Assembly (NCBI GenBank): GCA_964017235.1
Contig: OZ024936.1
Span: 58,455,028-58,519,027, forward strand
Length of the DNA: 64,000 nt
Reading direction: 5' to 3'
Source: Sabellastarte sp. h YS-2021
Lineage: Eukaryota > Annelida > Polychaeta > Sabellida > Sabellidae
In this document: positions 37,945 through 51,341 of the stretch, one piece after another
How the letters are laid out: each line of letters starts with the position of its first letter
How positions within the stretch are numbered: position 1 is the stretch's first letter
The notes under the pieces: model-generated
Told to the model about the DNA's origin: nothing
The model's database searches: none
The model's input: the letters and a program-made list of their open reading frames with translations, nothing else
Made by a program: the position numbers and the translations under genes

Positions 37945-38407
37945 GTTCAGGGAGTGTAGTTGGCGAGAGATGCATACAATGCCAGATCAGCCCAAACCAC
38001 CCCTTAAAGTTGGTCAATCTGGCTGAGATTTTCACAGGAAACTCAGTTTATATCAGAGAATGAATTTGTATTAGGCTGACCCACTCGAGGGCCACATTAA
38101 AAATTTCAATTTCCGGGGTGTGGGGGGGCCCCATGCCACCCCTCAGGTAGGAAATTTCAAGTATATCCTAATATTGCCAATCTGAAGCCCAAATTTAATT
38201 TTATGCCTATTTTAATAAATAATGAGGATATTTTAGGCGCATTTTGAGCATTACATGTCTGATCAGAAATTATTTTACCAAAATATTGTTCTAAATATAG
38301 CCTAAAATAGATGTAAATCAGCCCAAACCAGTACCAAATGTTGGTCTATAAGTCTGAAATTTGGCCCAAAAATCACTTGCCACATACTAAATCTGACTGT
38401 ATAGGTT

Positions 38408-39769
38408 TTGAGATTACATCTGGTATACCAGTGGTGTCATATGTGTCATACAGGGTTGAGGAGAGTGAAAATACAGCCTCAGATGGCTGTATCAGGAAGT
38501 GCTGATATATTCTCAATTAAGGTAGATTCAAGGTTGAAAACCATATTGATTCACACAGGAGTCGCCACTGAAATGAATTTTAGTAGTGTGTTCCTTCAGA
38601 AATACACATGTAGCCCAAAGTACAGGTTCAGGGAGTGTAGTTGGCAAGAGATGCATACAATGCCAGATCAGCCCAAACCACCCCTTAAAGTTGGTCAATC
38701 TGGCTGAGATTTTCACAGGAAACTCAGTTTATATCAGAGAATGAATTTGTATTAGGCTGACCCACTCGAGGGCCACATTAAAAATTTCAATTTCCGGGGT
38801 GTGGGGGGGCCCCATGCCACCCCTCAGGTAGGAAATTTCAAGTATATCCTAATATTGCCAAGCTGAAGCCCAAATTTAATTTTATGCCTATTTTAATAAA
38901 TAATGAGGATATTTTAGGTGCATTTTGAGCATTACATGTCTGATCAGAAATTATTTTACCAAAATATTGTTCTAAATATAGCCTAAAATAGATGTAAATC
39001 AGCCCAAACCAGTACCAAATGTTGGTCTATAAGTCTGAAATTTGGCCCAAAAATCACTTGCCACATACTAAATCTGACTGTATAGGTTTTGAGATTACAT
39101 CTGGTATACCAGTGGTGTCATATGTGTCATACAGGGTTGAGGAGAGTGAAAATACAGCCTCAGATGGCTGTATCAGGAAGTGCTGATATATTCTCAATTA
39201 AGGTAGATTCAAGGTTGAAAACCATATTGATTCACACAGGAGTCGCCACTGAAATGAATTTTAGTAGTGTGTTCCTTCAGAAATACACATGTAGCCCAAA
39301 GTACAGGTTCAGGGAGTGTAGTTGGCAAGAGATGCATACAATGCCAGATCAGCCCAAACCACCCCTTAAAGTTGGTCAATCTGGCTGAGATTTTCACAGG
39401 AAACTCAGTTTATATCAGAGAATGAATTTGTATTAGGCTGACCCACTCGAGGGCCACATTAAAAATTTCAATTTCCGGGGTGTGGGGGGGCCCCATGCCA
39501 CCCCTCAGGTAGGAAATTTCAAGTATATCCTAATATTGCCAAGCTGAAGCCCAAATTTAATTTTATGCCTATTTTAATAAATAATGAGGATATTTTAGGC
39601 GCATTTTGAGCATTACATGTCTGATCAGAAATTATTTTACCAAAATATTGTTCTAAATATAGCCTAAAATAGATGTAAATCAGCCCAAACCAGTACCAAA
39701 TGTTGGTCTATAAGTCTGAAATTTGGCCCAAAAATCACTTGCCACATACTAAATCTGACTGTATAGGTT
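38408..39769 (+). repeat. Monomer pair with 'gccaagctgaag' and 'ggcaag'
   Basis: Two adjacent 681-bp monomers share a T-to-G change giving 'gccaagctgaag' together with the 'ggcaag' CpG transition. I saw the combination only here. The first has a further CpG transition, 'ttaggtgcat' (T at 38919). They are a single-monomer tandem duplication followed by one mutation. Confidence 0.85.
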
Positions 39770-40450
39770 TTGAGATTACATCTGGTATACCAGTGGTGTC
39801 ATATGTGTCATACAGGGTTGAGGAGAGTGAAAATACAGCCTCAGATGGCTGTATCAGGAAGTGCTGATATATTCTCAATTAAGGTAGATTCAAGGTTGAA
39901 AACCATATTGATTCACACAGGAGTCGCCACTGAAATGAATTTTAGTAGTGTGTTCCTTCAGAAATACACATGTAGCCCAAAGTACAGGTTCAGGGAGTGT
40001 AGTTGGCGAGAGATGCATACAATGCCAGATCAGCCCAAACCACCCCTTAAAGTTGGTCAATCTGGCTGAGATTTTCACAGGAAACTCAGTTTATATCAGA
40101 GAATGAATTTGTATTAGGCTGACCCACTCGAGGGCCACATTAAAAATTTCAATTTCCGGGGTGTGGGGGGGCCCCATGCCACCCCTCAGGTAGGAAATTT
40201 CAAGTATATCCTAATATTGCCAATCTGAAGCCCAAATTTAATTTTATGCCTATTTTAATAAATAATGAGGATATTTTAGGCGCATTTTGAGCATTACATG
40301 TCTGATCAGAAATTATTTTACCAAAATATTGTTCTAAATATAGCCTAAAATAGATGTAAATCAGCCCAAACCAGTACCAAATGTTGGTCTATAAGTCTGA
40401 AATTTGGCCCAAAAATCACTTGCCACATACTAAATCTGACTGTATAGGTT

Positions 40451-41130
40451 TTGAGATTACATCTGGTATACCAGTGGTGTCATATGTGTCATACAGGGTT
40501 GAGGAGAGTGAAAATACAGCCTCAGATGGCTGTATCAGGAAGTGCTGATATATTCTCAATTAAGGTAGATTCAAGTTTGAAAACCATATTGATTCACACA
40601 GGAGTCGCCACTGAAATGAATTTTAGTAGGGTGTTCCTTCAGAAATACACATGTGGCCCAAAGTACAGGTTCTGGGAGTGTAGTTGGCGAGGGATGCATA
40701 AAATGCCAGATCAGCCCAAACCACCCCTTAAAGTTGGTCAATCTGGCTGAAATTTTCACAGGAAGCTCAGTTTATATCAGAGAATGAATTTGTATTAGGC
40801 TGGCACACTCGAGGGCCACATTAAAAATTTCAATCTCTGGGGTTTAAGTGGTCCGCATGCCACCCCTCAGGTAGGAAATTTCAAGTATATCCTAATATTG
40901 CCAATCTGAAGCCCAAATTTAATTTTATGCCTATTTTAATAAATAATGAGAATATTTTAGGCGCATTTTGAGCATTACATGTCTGATCAGAAATTATTTT
41001 ACCAAAATATTGTTCTAAATATAGCCCAAAATAGATGTAAATCAGCCCAAAAAAGTACCAAATGTTGGTCTATAAGTCTGAAATTTGGCCCAAAAATCAC
41101 TTGCCACATACTAAATCTGACTGTATAGTT
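40451..41130 (+). repeat. Strongly diverged monomer at the domain boundary
   Basis: About 22 substitutions against its left neighbour, plus a 1-bp deletion at its end; other monomers typically show 0 to 4. Changes lie at 40576, 40630, 40655, 40673, 40692, 40701, 40751, 40765, 40803, 40805, 40835, 40838, six within 40844-40855, 40951, 41027, 41052 and 41053. The G-run is destroyed (it reads ggtttaagtggtccgc), the only copy without a G-rich core. It is also the first monomer with right-domain 'gcccaaaatag'. It looks like a monomer that has escaped homogenisation. The following monomer (41131) keeps three further private changes (41184, 41222, 41239). Confidence 0.93.
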
Positions 41131-44100
41131 TTGAGATTACATCTGGTATACCAGTGGTGTCATATGTGTCATACAGGGTTGAGAAGAGTGAAAATACAGC
41201 CTCAGATGGCTGTATCAGGAAATGCTGATATATTCTCAGTTAAGGTAGATTCAAGGTTGAAAACCATATTGATTCACACAGGAGTCGCCACTGAAATGAA
41301 TTTTAGTAGTGTGTTCCTTCAGAAATACACATGTAGCCCAAAGTACAGGTTCAGGGAGTGTAGTTGGCGAGAGATGCATACAATGCCAGATCAGCCCAAA
41401 CCACCCCTTAAAGTTGGTCAATCTGGCTGAGATTTTCACAGGAAACTCAGTTTATATCAGAGAATGAATTTGTATTAGGCTGACCCACTCGAGGGCCACA
41501 TTAAAAATTTCAATTTCCGGGGTGTGGGGGGGGCCCCATGCCACCCCTCAGGTAGGAAATTTCAAGTATATCCTAATATTGCCAATCTGAAGCCCAAATT
41601 TAATTTTATGCCTATTTTAATAAATAATGAGGATATTTTAGGCGCATTTTGAGCATTACATGTCTGATCAGAAATTATTTTACCAAAATATTGTTCTAAA
41701 TATAGCCCAAAATAGATGTAAATCAGCCCAAACCAGTACCAAATGTTGGTCTATAAGTCTGAAATTTGGCCCAAAAATCACTTGCCACATACTAAATCTG
41801 ACTGTATAGGTTTTGAGATTACATCTGGTATACCAGTGGTGTCATATGTGTCATACAGGGTTGAGGAGAGTGAAAATACAGCCTCAGATGGCTGTATCAG
41901 GAAGTGCTGATATATTCTCAATTAAGGTAGATTCAAGGTTGAAAACCATATTGATTCACACAGGAGTCGCCACTGAAATGAATTTTAGTAGTGTGTTCCT
42001 TCAGAAATACACATGTAGCCCAAAGTACAGGTTCAGGGAGTGTAGTTGGCGAGAGATGCATACAATGCCAGATCAGCCCAAACCACCCCTTAAAGTTGGT
42101 CAATCTGGCTGAGATTTTCACAGGAAACTCAGTTTATATCAGAGACTGAATTTGTATTAGGCTGACCCACTCGAGGGCCACATTAAAAATTTCAATTTCC
42201 GGGGTGTGGGGGGGCCCCATGCCACCCCTCAGGTAGGAAATTTCAAGTATATCCTAATATTGCCAATCTGAAGCCCAAATTTAATTTTATGCCTATTTTA
42301 ATAAATAATGAGGATATTTTAGGCGCATTTTGAGCATTACATGTCTGATCAGAAATTATTTTACCAAAATATTGTTCTAAATATAGCCCAAAATAGATGT
42401 AAATCAGCCCAAACCAGTACCAAATGTTGGTCTATAAGTCTGAAAATTGGCCCCAAAATCACTTGCCACATACTAAATCTGACTGTATAGGTTTTGAGAT
42501 TACATCTGGTATACCAGTGGTGTCATATGTGTCATACAGGGTTGAGGAGAGTGAAAATACAGCCTCAGATGGCTGTATCAGGAAGTGCTGATATATTCTC
42601 AATTAAGGTAGATTCAAGGTTGAAAACCATATTGATTCACACAGGAGTCGCCACTGAAATGAATTTTAGTAGTGTGTTCCTTCAGAAATACACATGTAGC
42701 CCAAAGTACAGGTTCAGGGAGTGTAGTTGGCGAGAGATGCATACAATGCCAGATCAGCCCAAACCACCCCGTAAAGTTGGTCAATCTGGCTGAGATTTTC
42801 ACAGGAAACTCAGTTTATATCAGAGACTGAATTTGTATTAGGCTGACCCACTCGAGGGCCACATTAAAAATTTCAATTTCCGGGGTGTGGGGGGCCCCAT
42901 GCCACCCCTCTGGTAGGAAATTTCAAGTATATCCTAATATTGCCAATCTGAAGCCCAAATTTAATTTTATGCCTATTTTAATAAATAATGAGGATATTTT
43001 AGGCGCATTTTGAGCATTACATGTCTGATCAGAAATTATTTTACCAAAATATTGTTCTAAATATAGCCCAAAATAGATGTAAATCAGCCCAAACCAGTAC
43101 CAAATGTTGGTCTATAAGTCTGAAAATTGGCCCCAAAATCACTTGCCACATACTAAATCTGACTGTATAGGTTTTGAGATTACATCTGGTATACCAGTGG
43201 TGTCATATGTGTCATACAGGGTTGAGGAGAGTGAAAATACAGCCTCAGATGGCTGTATCAGGAAGTGCTGATATATTCTCAATTAAGGTAGATTCAAGGT
43301 TGAAAACCATATTGATTCACACAGGAGTCGCCACTGAAATGAATTTTAGTAGTGTGTTCCTTCAGAAATACACATGTAGCCCAAAGTACAGGTTCAGGGA
43401 GTGTAGTTGGCGAGAGATGCATACAATGCCAGATCAGCCCAAACCACCCCTTAAAGTTGGTCAAATCTGGCTGAGATTTTCACAGGAAACTCAGTTTATA
43501 TCAGAGACTGAATTTGTATTAGGCTGACCCACTCGAGGGCCACATTAAAAATTTCAATTTCCGGGGTGTGGGGGGCCCCATGCCACCCCTCTGGTAGGAA
43601 ATTTCAAGTATATCCTAATATTGCCAATCTGAAGCCCAAATTTAATTTTATGCCTATTTTAATAAATAATGAGGATATTTTAGGCGCATTTTGAGCATTA
43701 CATGTCTGATCAGAAATTATTTTACCAAAATATTGTTCTAAATATAGCCCAAAATAGATGTAAATCAGCCCAAACCAGTACCAAATGTTGGTCTATAAGT
43801 CTGAAATTTGGCCCAAAAATCACTTGCCACATACTAAATCTGACTGTATAGGTTTTGAGATTACATCTGGTATACCAGTGGTGTCATATGTGTCATACAG
43901 GGTTGAGGAGAGTGAAAATACAGCCTCAGATGGCTGTATCAGGAAGTGCTGATATATTCTCAATTAAGGTAGATTCAAGGTTGAAAACCATATTGATTCA
44001 CACAGGAGTCGCCACTGAAATGAATTTTAGTAGTGTGTTCCTTCAGAAATACACATGTAGCCCAAAGTACAGGTTCAGGGAGTGTAGTTGGCGAGAGATG

Positions 44101-44535
44101 CATACAATGCCAGATCAGCCCAAACCACTCCTTAAAGTTGGTCAATCTGGCTGAGATTTTCACAGGAAACTCAGTTTATATCAGAGACTGAATTTGTATT
44201 AGGCTGACCCACTCGAGGGCCACATTAAAAATTTCAATTTCCGGGGTGTGGGGGGGCCCCATGCCACCCCTCAGGTAGGAAATTTCAAGTATATCCTAAT
44301 ATTGCCAATCTGAAGCCCAAATTTAATTTTATGCCTATTTTAATAAATAATGAGGATATTTTAGGCGCATTTTGAGCATTACATGTCTGATCAGAAATTA
44401 TTTTACCAAAATATTGTTCTAAATATAGCCCAAAATAGATGTAAATCAGCCCAAACCAGTACCAAATGTTGGTCTATAAGTCTGAAATTTGGCCCAAAAA
44501 TCACTTGCCACATACTAAATCTGACTGTATAGGTT

Positions 44536-46577
44536 TTGAGATTACATCTGGTATACCAGTGGTGTCATATGTGTCATACAGGGTTGAGGAGAGTGAAAAT
44601 ACAGCCTCAGATGGCTGTATCAGGAAGTGCTGATATATTCTCAATTAAGGTAGATTCAAGGTTGAAAACCATATTGATTCACACAGGAGTCGCCACTGAA
44701 ATGAATTTTAGTAGTGTGTTCCTTCAGAAATACACATGTAGCCCAAAGTACAGGTTCAGGGAGTGTAGTTGGCGAGAGATGCATACAATGCCAGATCAGC
44801 CCAAACCACCCCTTAAAGTTGGTCAATCTGGCTGAGATTTTCACAGGAAACTCAGTTTATATCAGAGACTGAATTTGTATTAGGCTGACCCACTCGAGGG
44901 CCACATTAAAAATTTCAATTTCCGGGGTGTGGGGGGCCCCATGCCACCCCTCTGGTAGGAAATTTCAAGTATATCCTAATATTGCCAATCTGAAGCCCAA
45001 ATTTAATTTTATGCCTATTTTAATAAATAATGAGGATATTTTAGGCGCATTTTGAGCATTACATGTCTGATCAGAAATTATTTTACCAAAATATTGTTCT
45101 AAATATAGCCCAAAATAGATGTAAATCAGCCCAAACCAGTACCAAATGTTGGTCTATAAGTCTGAAAATTGGCCCCAAAATCACTTGCCACATACTAAAT
45201 CTGACTGTATAGGTTTTGAGATTACATCTGGTATACCAGTGGTGTCATATGTGTCATACAGGGTTGAGGAGAGTGAAAATACAGCCTCAGATGGCTGTAT
45301 CAGGAAGTGCTGATATATTCTCAATTAAGGTAGATTCAAGGTTGAAAACCATATTGATTCACACAGGAGTCGCCACTGAAATGAATTTTAGTAGTGCGTT
45401 CCTTCAGAAATACACATGTAGCCCAAAGTACAGGTTCAGGGAGTGTAGTTGGCGAGAGATGCATACAATGCCAGATCAGCCCAAACCACCCCTTAAAGTT
45501 GGTCAATCTGGCTGAGATTTTCACAGGAAACTCAGTTTATATCAGAGACTGAATTTGTATTAGGCTGACCCACTCGAGGGCCACATTAAAAATTTCAATT
45601 TCCGGGGTGTGGGGGGCCCCATGCCACCCCTCTGGTAGGAAATTTCAAGTATATCCTAATATTGCCAATCTGAAGCCCAAATTTAATTTTATGCCTATTT
45701 TAATAAATAATGAGGATATTTTAGGCGCATTTTGAGCATTACATGTCTGATCAGAAATTATTTTACCAAAATATTGTTCTAAATATAGCCCAAAATAGAT
45801 GTAAATCAGCCCAAACCAGTACCAAATGTTGGTCTATAAGTCTGAAATTTGGCCCAAAAATCACTTGCCACATACTAAATCTGACTGTATAGGTTTTGAG
45901 ATTACATCTGGTATACCAGTGGTGTCATATGTGTCATACAGGGTTGAGGAGAGTGAAAATACAGCCTCAGATGGCTGTATCAGGAAGTGCTGATATATTC
46001 TCAATTAAGGTAGATTCAAGGTTGAAAACCATATTGATTCACACAGGAGTCGCCACTGAAATGAATTTTAGTAGTGTGTTCCTTCAGAAATACACATGTA
46101 GCCCAAAGTACAGGTTCAGGGAGTGTAGTTGGCGAGAGATGCATACAATGCCAGATCAGCCCAAACCACTCCTTAAAGTTGGTCAATCTGGCTGAGATTT
46201 TCACAGGAAACTCAGTTTATATCAGAGACTGAATTTGTATTAGGCTGACCCACTCGAGGGCCACATTAAAAATTTCAATTTCCGGGGTGTGGGGGGGGCC
46301 CCATGCCACCCCTCAGGTAGGAAATTTCAAGTATATCCTAATATTGCCAATCTGAAGCCCAAATTTAATTTTATGCCTATTTTAATAAATAATGAGGATA
46401 TTTTAGGCGCATTTTGAGCATTACATGTCTGATCAGAAATTATTTTACCAAAATATTGTTCTAAATATAGCCCAAAATAGATGTAAATCAGCCCAAACCA
46501 GTACCAAATGTTGGTCTATAAGTCTGAAATTTGGCCCAAAAATCACTTGCCACATACTAAATCTGACTGTATAGGTT
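44536..46577 (+). repeat. Trimer higher-order repeat (2042 bp), copy 1
   Basis: Three monomers in order. The first has six Gs and 'ctctgg', ending in 'ctgaaaattggcccc'. The second has 'agtgcgttcc', six Gs and 'ctctgg'. The third has 'ccactcctta' and eight Gs with 'ctcagg'. The same order recurs at 46578 and at 51342. Length is 2042 rather than 2041 because the third monomer has eight Gs instead of seven. Confidence 0.87.
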
Positions 46578-48618
46578 TTGAGATTACATCTGGTATACCA
46601 GTGGTGTCATATGTGTCATACAGGGTTGAGGAGAGTGAAAATACAGCCTCAGATGGCTGTATCAGGAAGTGCTGATATATTCTCAATTAAGGTAGATTCA
46701 AGGTTGAAAACCATATTGATTCACACAGGAGTCGCCACTGAAATGAATTTTAGTAGTGTGTTCCTTCAGAAATACACATGTAGCCCAAAGTACAGGTTCA
46801 GGGAGTGTAGTTGGCGAGAGATGCATACAATGCCAGATCAGCCCAAACCACCCCTTAAAGTTGGTCAATCTGGCTGAGATTTTCACAGGAAACTCAGTTT
46901 ATATCAGAGACTGAATTTGTATTAGGCTGACCCACTCGAGGGCCACATTAAAAATTTCAATTTCCGGGGTGTGGGGGGCCCCATGCCACCCCTCTGGTAG
47001 GAAATTTCAAGTATATCCTAATATTGCCAATCTGAAGCCCAAATTTAATTTTATGCCTATTTTAATAAATAATGAGGATATTTTAGGCGCATTTTGAGCA
47101 TTACATGTCTGATCAGAAATTATTTTACCAAAATATTGTTCTAAATATAGCCCAAAATAGATGTAAATCAGCCCAAACCAGTACCAAATGTTGGTCTATA
47201 AGTCTGAAAATTGGCCCCAAAATCACTTGCCACATACTAAATCTGACTGTATAGGTTTTGAGATTACATCTGGTATACCAGTGGTGTCATATGTGTCATA
47301 CAGGGTTGAGGAGAGTGAAAATACAGCCTCAGATGGCTGTATCAGGAAGTGCTGATATATTCTCAATTAAGGTAGATTCAAGGTTGAAAACCATATTGAT
47401 TCACACAGGAGTCGCCACTGAAATGAATTTTAGTAGTGCGTTCCTTCAGAAATACACATGTAGCCCAAAGTACAGGTTCAGGGAGTGTAGTTGGCGAGAG
47501 ATGCATACAATGCCAGATCAGCCCAAACCACCCCTTAAAGTTGGTCAATCTGGCTGAGATTTTCACAGGAAACTCAGTTTATATCAGAGACTGAATTTGT
47601 ATTAGGCTGACCCACTCGAGGGCCACATTAAAAATTTCAATTTCCGGGGTGTGGGGGGCCCCATGCCACCCCTCTGGTAGGAAATTTCAAGTATATCCTA
47701 ATATTGCCAATCTGAAGCCCAAATTTAATTTTATGCCTATTTTAATAAATAATGAGGATATTTTAGGCGCATTTTGAGCATTACATGTCTGATCAGAAAT
47801 TATTTTACCAAAATATTGTTCTAAATATAGCCCAAAATAGATGTAAATCAGCCCAAACCAGTACCAAATGTTGGTCTATAAGTCTGAAATTTGGCCCAAA
47901 AATCACTTGCCACATACTAAATCTGACTGTATAGGTTTTGAGATTACATCTGGTATACCAGTGGTGTCATATGTGTCATACAGGGTTGAGGAGAGTGAAA
48001 ATACAGCCTCAGATGGCTGTATCAGGAAGTGCTGATATATTCTCAATTAAGGTAGATTCAAGGTTGAAAACCATATTGATTCACACAGGAGTCGCCACTG
48101 AAATGAATTTTAGTAGTGTGTTCCTTCAGAAATACACATGTAGCCCAAAGTACAGGTTCAGGGAGTGTAGTTGGCGAGAGATGCATACAATGCCAGATCA
48201 GCCCAAACCACTCCTTAAAGTTGGTCAATCTGGCTGAGATTTTCACAGGAAACTCAGTTTATATCAGAGACTGAATTTGTATTAGGCTGACCCACTCGAG
48301 GGCCACATTAAAAATTTCAATTTCCGGGGTGTGGGGGGGCCCCATGCCACCCCTCAGGTAGGAAATTTCAAGTATATCCTAATATTGCCAATCTGAAGCC
48401 CAAATTTAATTTTATGCCTATTTTAATAAATAATGAGGATATTTTAGGCGCATTTTGAGCATTACATGTCTGATCAGAAATTATTTTACCAAAATATTGT
48501 TCTAAATATAGCCCAAAATAGATGTAAATCAGCCCAAACCAGTACCAAATGTTGGTCTATAAGTCTGAAATTTGGCCCAAAAATCACTTGCCACATACTA
48601 AATCTGACTGTATAGGTT
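46578..48618 (+). repeat. Trimer higher-order repeat (2041 bp), copy 2
   Basis: Directly follows copy 1 and carries the same three monomer types in the same order: 'ctgaaaattggcccc' at the end of the first, 'agtgcgttcc' in the second, 'ccactcctta' in the third. The next monomer (48619) is an additional 'ccactcctta' type. Confidence 0.87.
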
Positions 48619-51341
48619 TTGAGATTACATCTGGTATACCAGTGGTGTCATATGTGTCATACAGGGTTGAGGAGAGTGAAAATACAGCCTCAGATGGCTG
48701 TATCAGGAAGTGCTGATATATTCTCAATTAAGGTAGATTCAAGGTTGAAAACCATATTGATTCACACAGGAGTCGCCACTGAAATGAATTTTAGTAGTGT
48801 GTTCCTTCAGAAATACACATGTAGCCCAAAGTACAGGTTCAGGGAGTGTAGTTGGCGAGAGATGCATACAATGCCAGATCAGCCCAAACCACTCCTTAAA
48901 GTTGGTCAATCTGGCTGAGATTTTCACAGGAAACTCAGTTTATATCAGAGACTGAATTTGTATTAGGCTGACCCACTCGAGGGCCACATTAAAAATTTCA
49001 ATTTCCGGGGTGTGGGGGGGCCCCATGCCACCCCTCAGGTAGGAAATTTCAAGTATATCCTAATATTGCCAATCTGAAGCCCAAATTTAATTTTATGCCT
49101 ATTTTAATAAATAATGAGGATATTTTAGGCGCATTTTGAGCATTACATGTCTGATCAGAAATTATTTTACCAAAATATTGTTCTAAATATAGCCCAAAAT
49201 AGATGTAAATCAGCCCAAACCAGTACCAAATGTTGGTCTATAAGTCTGAAATTTGGCCCAAAAATCACTTGCCACATACTAAATCTGACTGTATAGGTTT
49301 TGAGATTACATCTGGTATACCAGTGGTGTCATATGTGTCATACAGGGTTGAGGAGAGTGAAAATACAGCCTCAGATGGCTGTATCAGGAAGTGCTGATAT
49401 ATTCTCAATTAAGGTAGATTCAAGGTTGAAAACCATATTGATTCACACAGGAGTCGCCACTGAAATGAATTTTAGTAGTGTGTTCCTTCAGAAATACACA
49501 TGTAGCCCAAAGTACAGGTTCAGGGAGTGTAGTTGGCGAGAGATGCATACAATGCCAGATCAGCCCAAACCACCCCTTAAAGTTGGTCAATCTGGCTGAG
49601 ATTTTCACAGGAAACTCAGTTTATATCAGAGACTGAATTTGTATTAGGCTGACCCACTCGAGGGCCACATTAAAAATTTCAATTTCCGGGGTGTGGGGGG
49701 GCCCCATGCCACCCCTCAGGTAGGAAATTTCAAGTATATCCTAATATTGCCAATCTGAAGCCCAAATTTAATTTTATGCCTATTTTAATAAATAATGAGG
49801 ATATTTTAGGCGCATTTTGAGCATTACATGTCTGATCAGAAATTATTTTACCAAAATATTGTTCTAAATATAGCCCAAAATAGATGTAAATCAGCCCAAA
49901 CCAGTACCAAATGTTGGTCTATAAGTCTGAAATTTGGCCCAAAAATCACTTGCCACATACTAAATCTGACTGTATAGGTTTTGAGATTACATCTGGTATA
50001 CCAGTGGTGTCATATGTGTCATACAGGGTTGAGGAGAGTGAAAATACAGCCTCAGATGGCTGTATCAGGAAGTGCTGATATATTCTCAATTAAGGTAGAT
50101 TCAAGGTTGAAAACCATATTGATTCACACAGGAGTCGCCACTGAAATGAATTTTAGTAGTGTGTTCCTTCAGAAATACACATGTAGCCCAAAGTACAGGT
50201 TCAGGGAGTGTAGTTGGCGAGAGATGCATACAATGCCAGATCAGCCCAAACCACCCCTTAAAGTTGGTCAATCTGGCTGAGATTTTCACAGGAAACTCAG
50301 TTTATATCAGAGACTGAATTTGTATTAGGCTGACCCACTCGAGGGCCACATTAAAAATTTCAATTTCCGGGGTGTGGGGGGCCCCATGCCACCCCTCTGG
50401 TAGGAAATTTCAAGTATATCCTAATATTGCCAATCTGAAGCCCAAATTTAATTTTATGCCTATTTTAATAAATAATGAGGATATTTTAGGCGCATTTTGA
50501 GCATTACATGTCTGATCAGAAATTATTTTACCAAAATATTGTTCTAAATATAGCCCAAAATAGATGTAAATCAGCCCAAACCAGTACCAAATGTTGGTCT
50601 ATAAGTCTGAAATTTGGCCCAAAAATCACTTGCCACATACTAAATCTGACTGTATAGGTTTTGAGATTACATCTGGTATACCAGTGGTGTCATATGTGTC
50701 ATACAGGGTTGAGGAGAGTGAAAATACAGCCTCAGATGGCTGTATCAGGAAGTGCTGATATATTCTCAATTAAGGTAGATTCAAGGTTGAAAACCATATT
50801 GATTCACACAGGAGTCGCCACTGAAATGAATTTTAGTAGTGTGTTCCTTCAGAAATACACATGTAGCCCAAAGTACAGGTTCAGGGAGTGTAGTTGGCGA
50901 GAGATGCATACAATGCCAGATCAGCCCAAACCACCCCTTAAAGTTGGTCAATCTGGCTGAGATTTTCACAGGAAACTCAGTTTATATCAGAGACTGAATT
51001 TGTATTAGGCTGACCCACTCGAGGGCCACATTAAAAATTTCAATTTCCGGGGTGTGGGGGGGCCCCATGCCACCCCTCAGGTAGGAAATTTCAAGTATAT
51101 CCTAATATTGCCAATCTGAAGCCCAAATTTAATTTTATGCCTATTTTAATAAATAATGAGGATATTTTAGGCGCATTTTGAGCATTACATGTCTGATCAG
51201 AAATTATTTTACCAAAATATTGTTCTAAATATAGCCCAAAATAGATGTAAATCAGCCCAAACCAGTACCAAATGTTGGTCTATAAGTCTGAAATTTGGCC
51301 CAAAAATCACTTGCCACATACTAAATCTGACTGTATAGGTT

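Larger units (their letters stand above)
1..40450. repeat. Left homogenisation domain (T-type monomers)
   Basis: All monomers here that I could score read 'gcctaaaatag' or 'gcctagaatag' near the monomer end, against 'gcccaaaatag' to the right. All but one read 'gagaatgaat' or 'gagaataaat'; the exception starts at 36164. Monomer starts: 62, 730, 1411, 2093, 2775, 3456, 4138, 4820, 5504, 6185, 6866, 7547, 8229, 8910, 9591, 10272, 10956, 11637, 12319, 13003, 13685, 14367, 15048, 15729, 16410, 17091, 17774, 18455, 19136, 19817, 20503, 21184, 21856, 22539, 23224, 23905, 24586, 25267, 25952, 26633, 27314, 27995, 28676, 29362, 30043, 30724, 31396, 32078, 32759, 33440, 34121, 34802, 35483, 36164, 36845, 37527, 38408, 39089, 39770. 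G-runs range from 6 to 13. Private variants shared by non-adjacent copies show repeated block duplication. Confidence 0.9.

Noticed and set aside
37527..38063. Longer open frames running through the N gap
   Set aside because: They are created by 200 placeholder Ns. Without the gap the monomer is standard.
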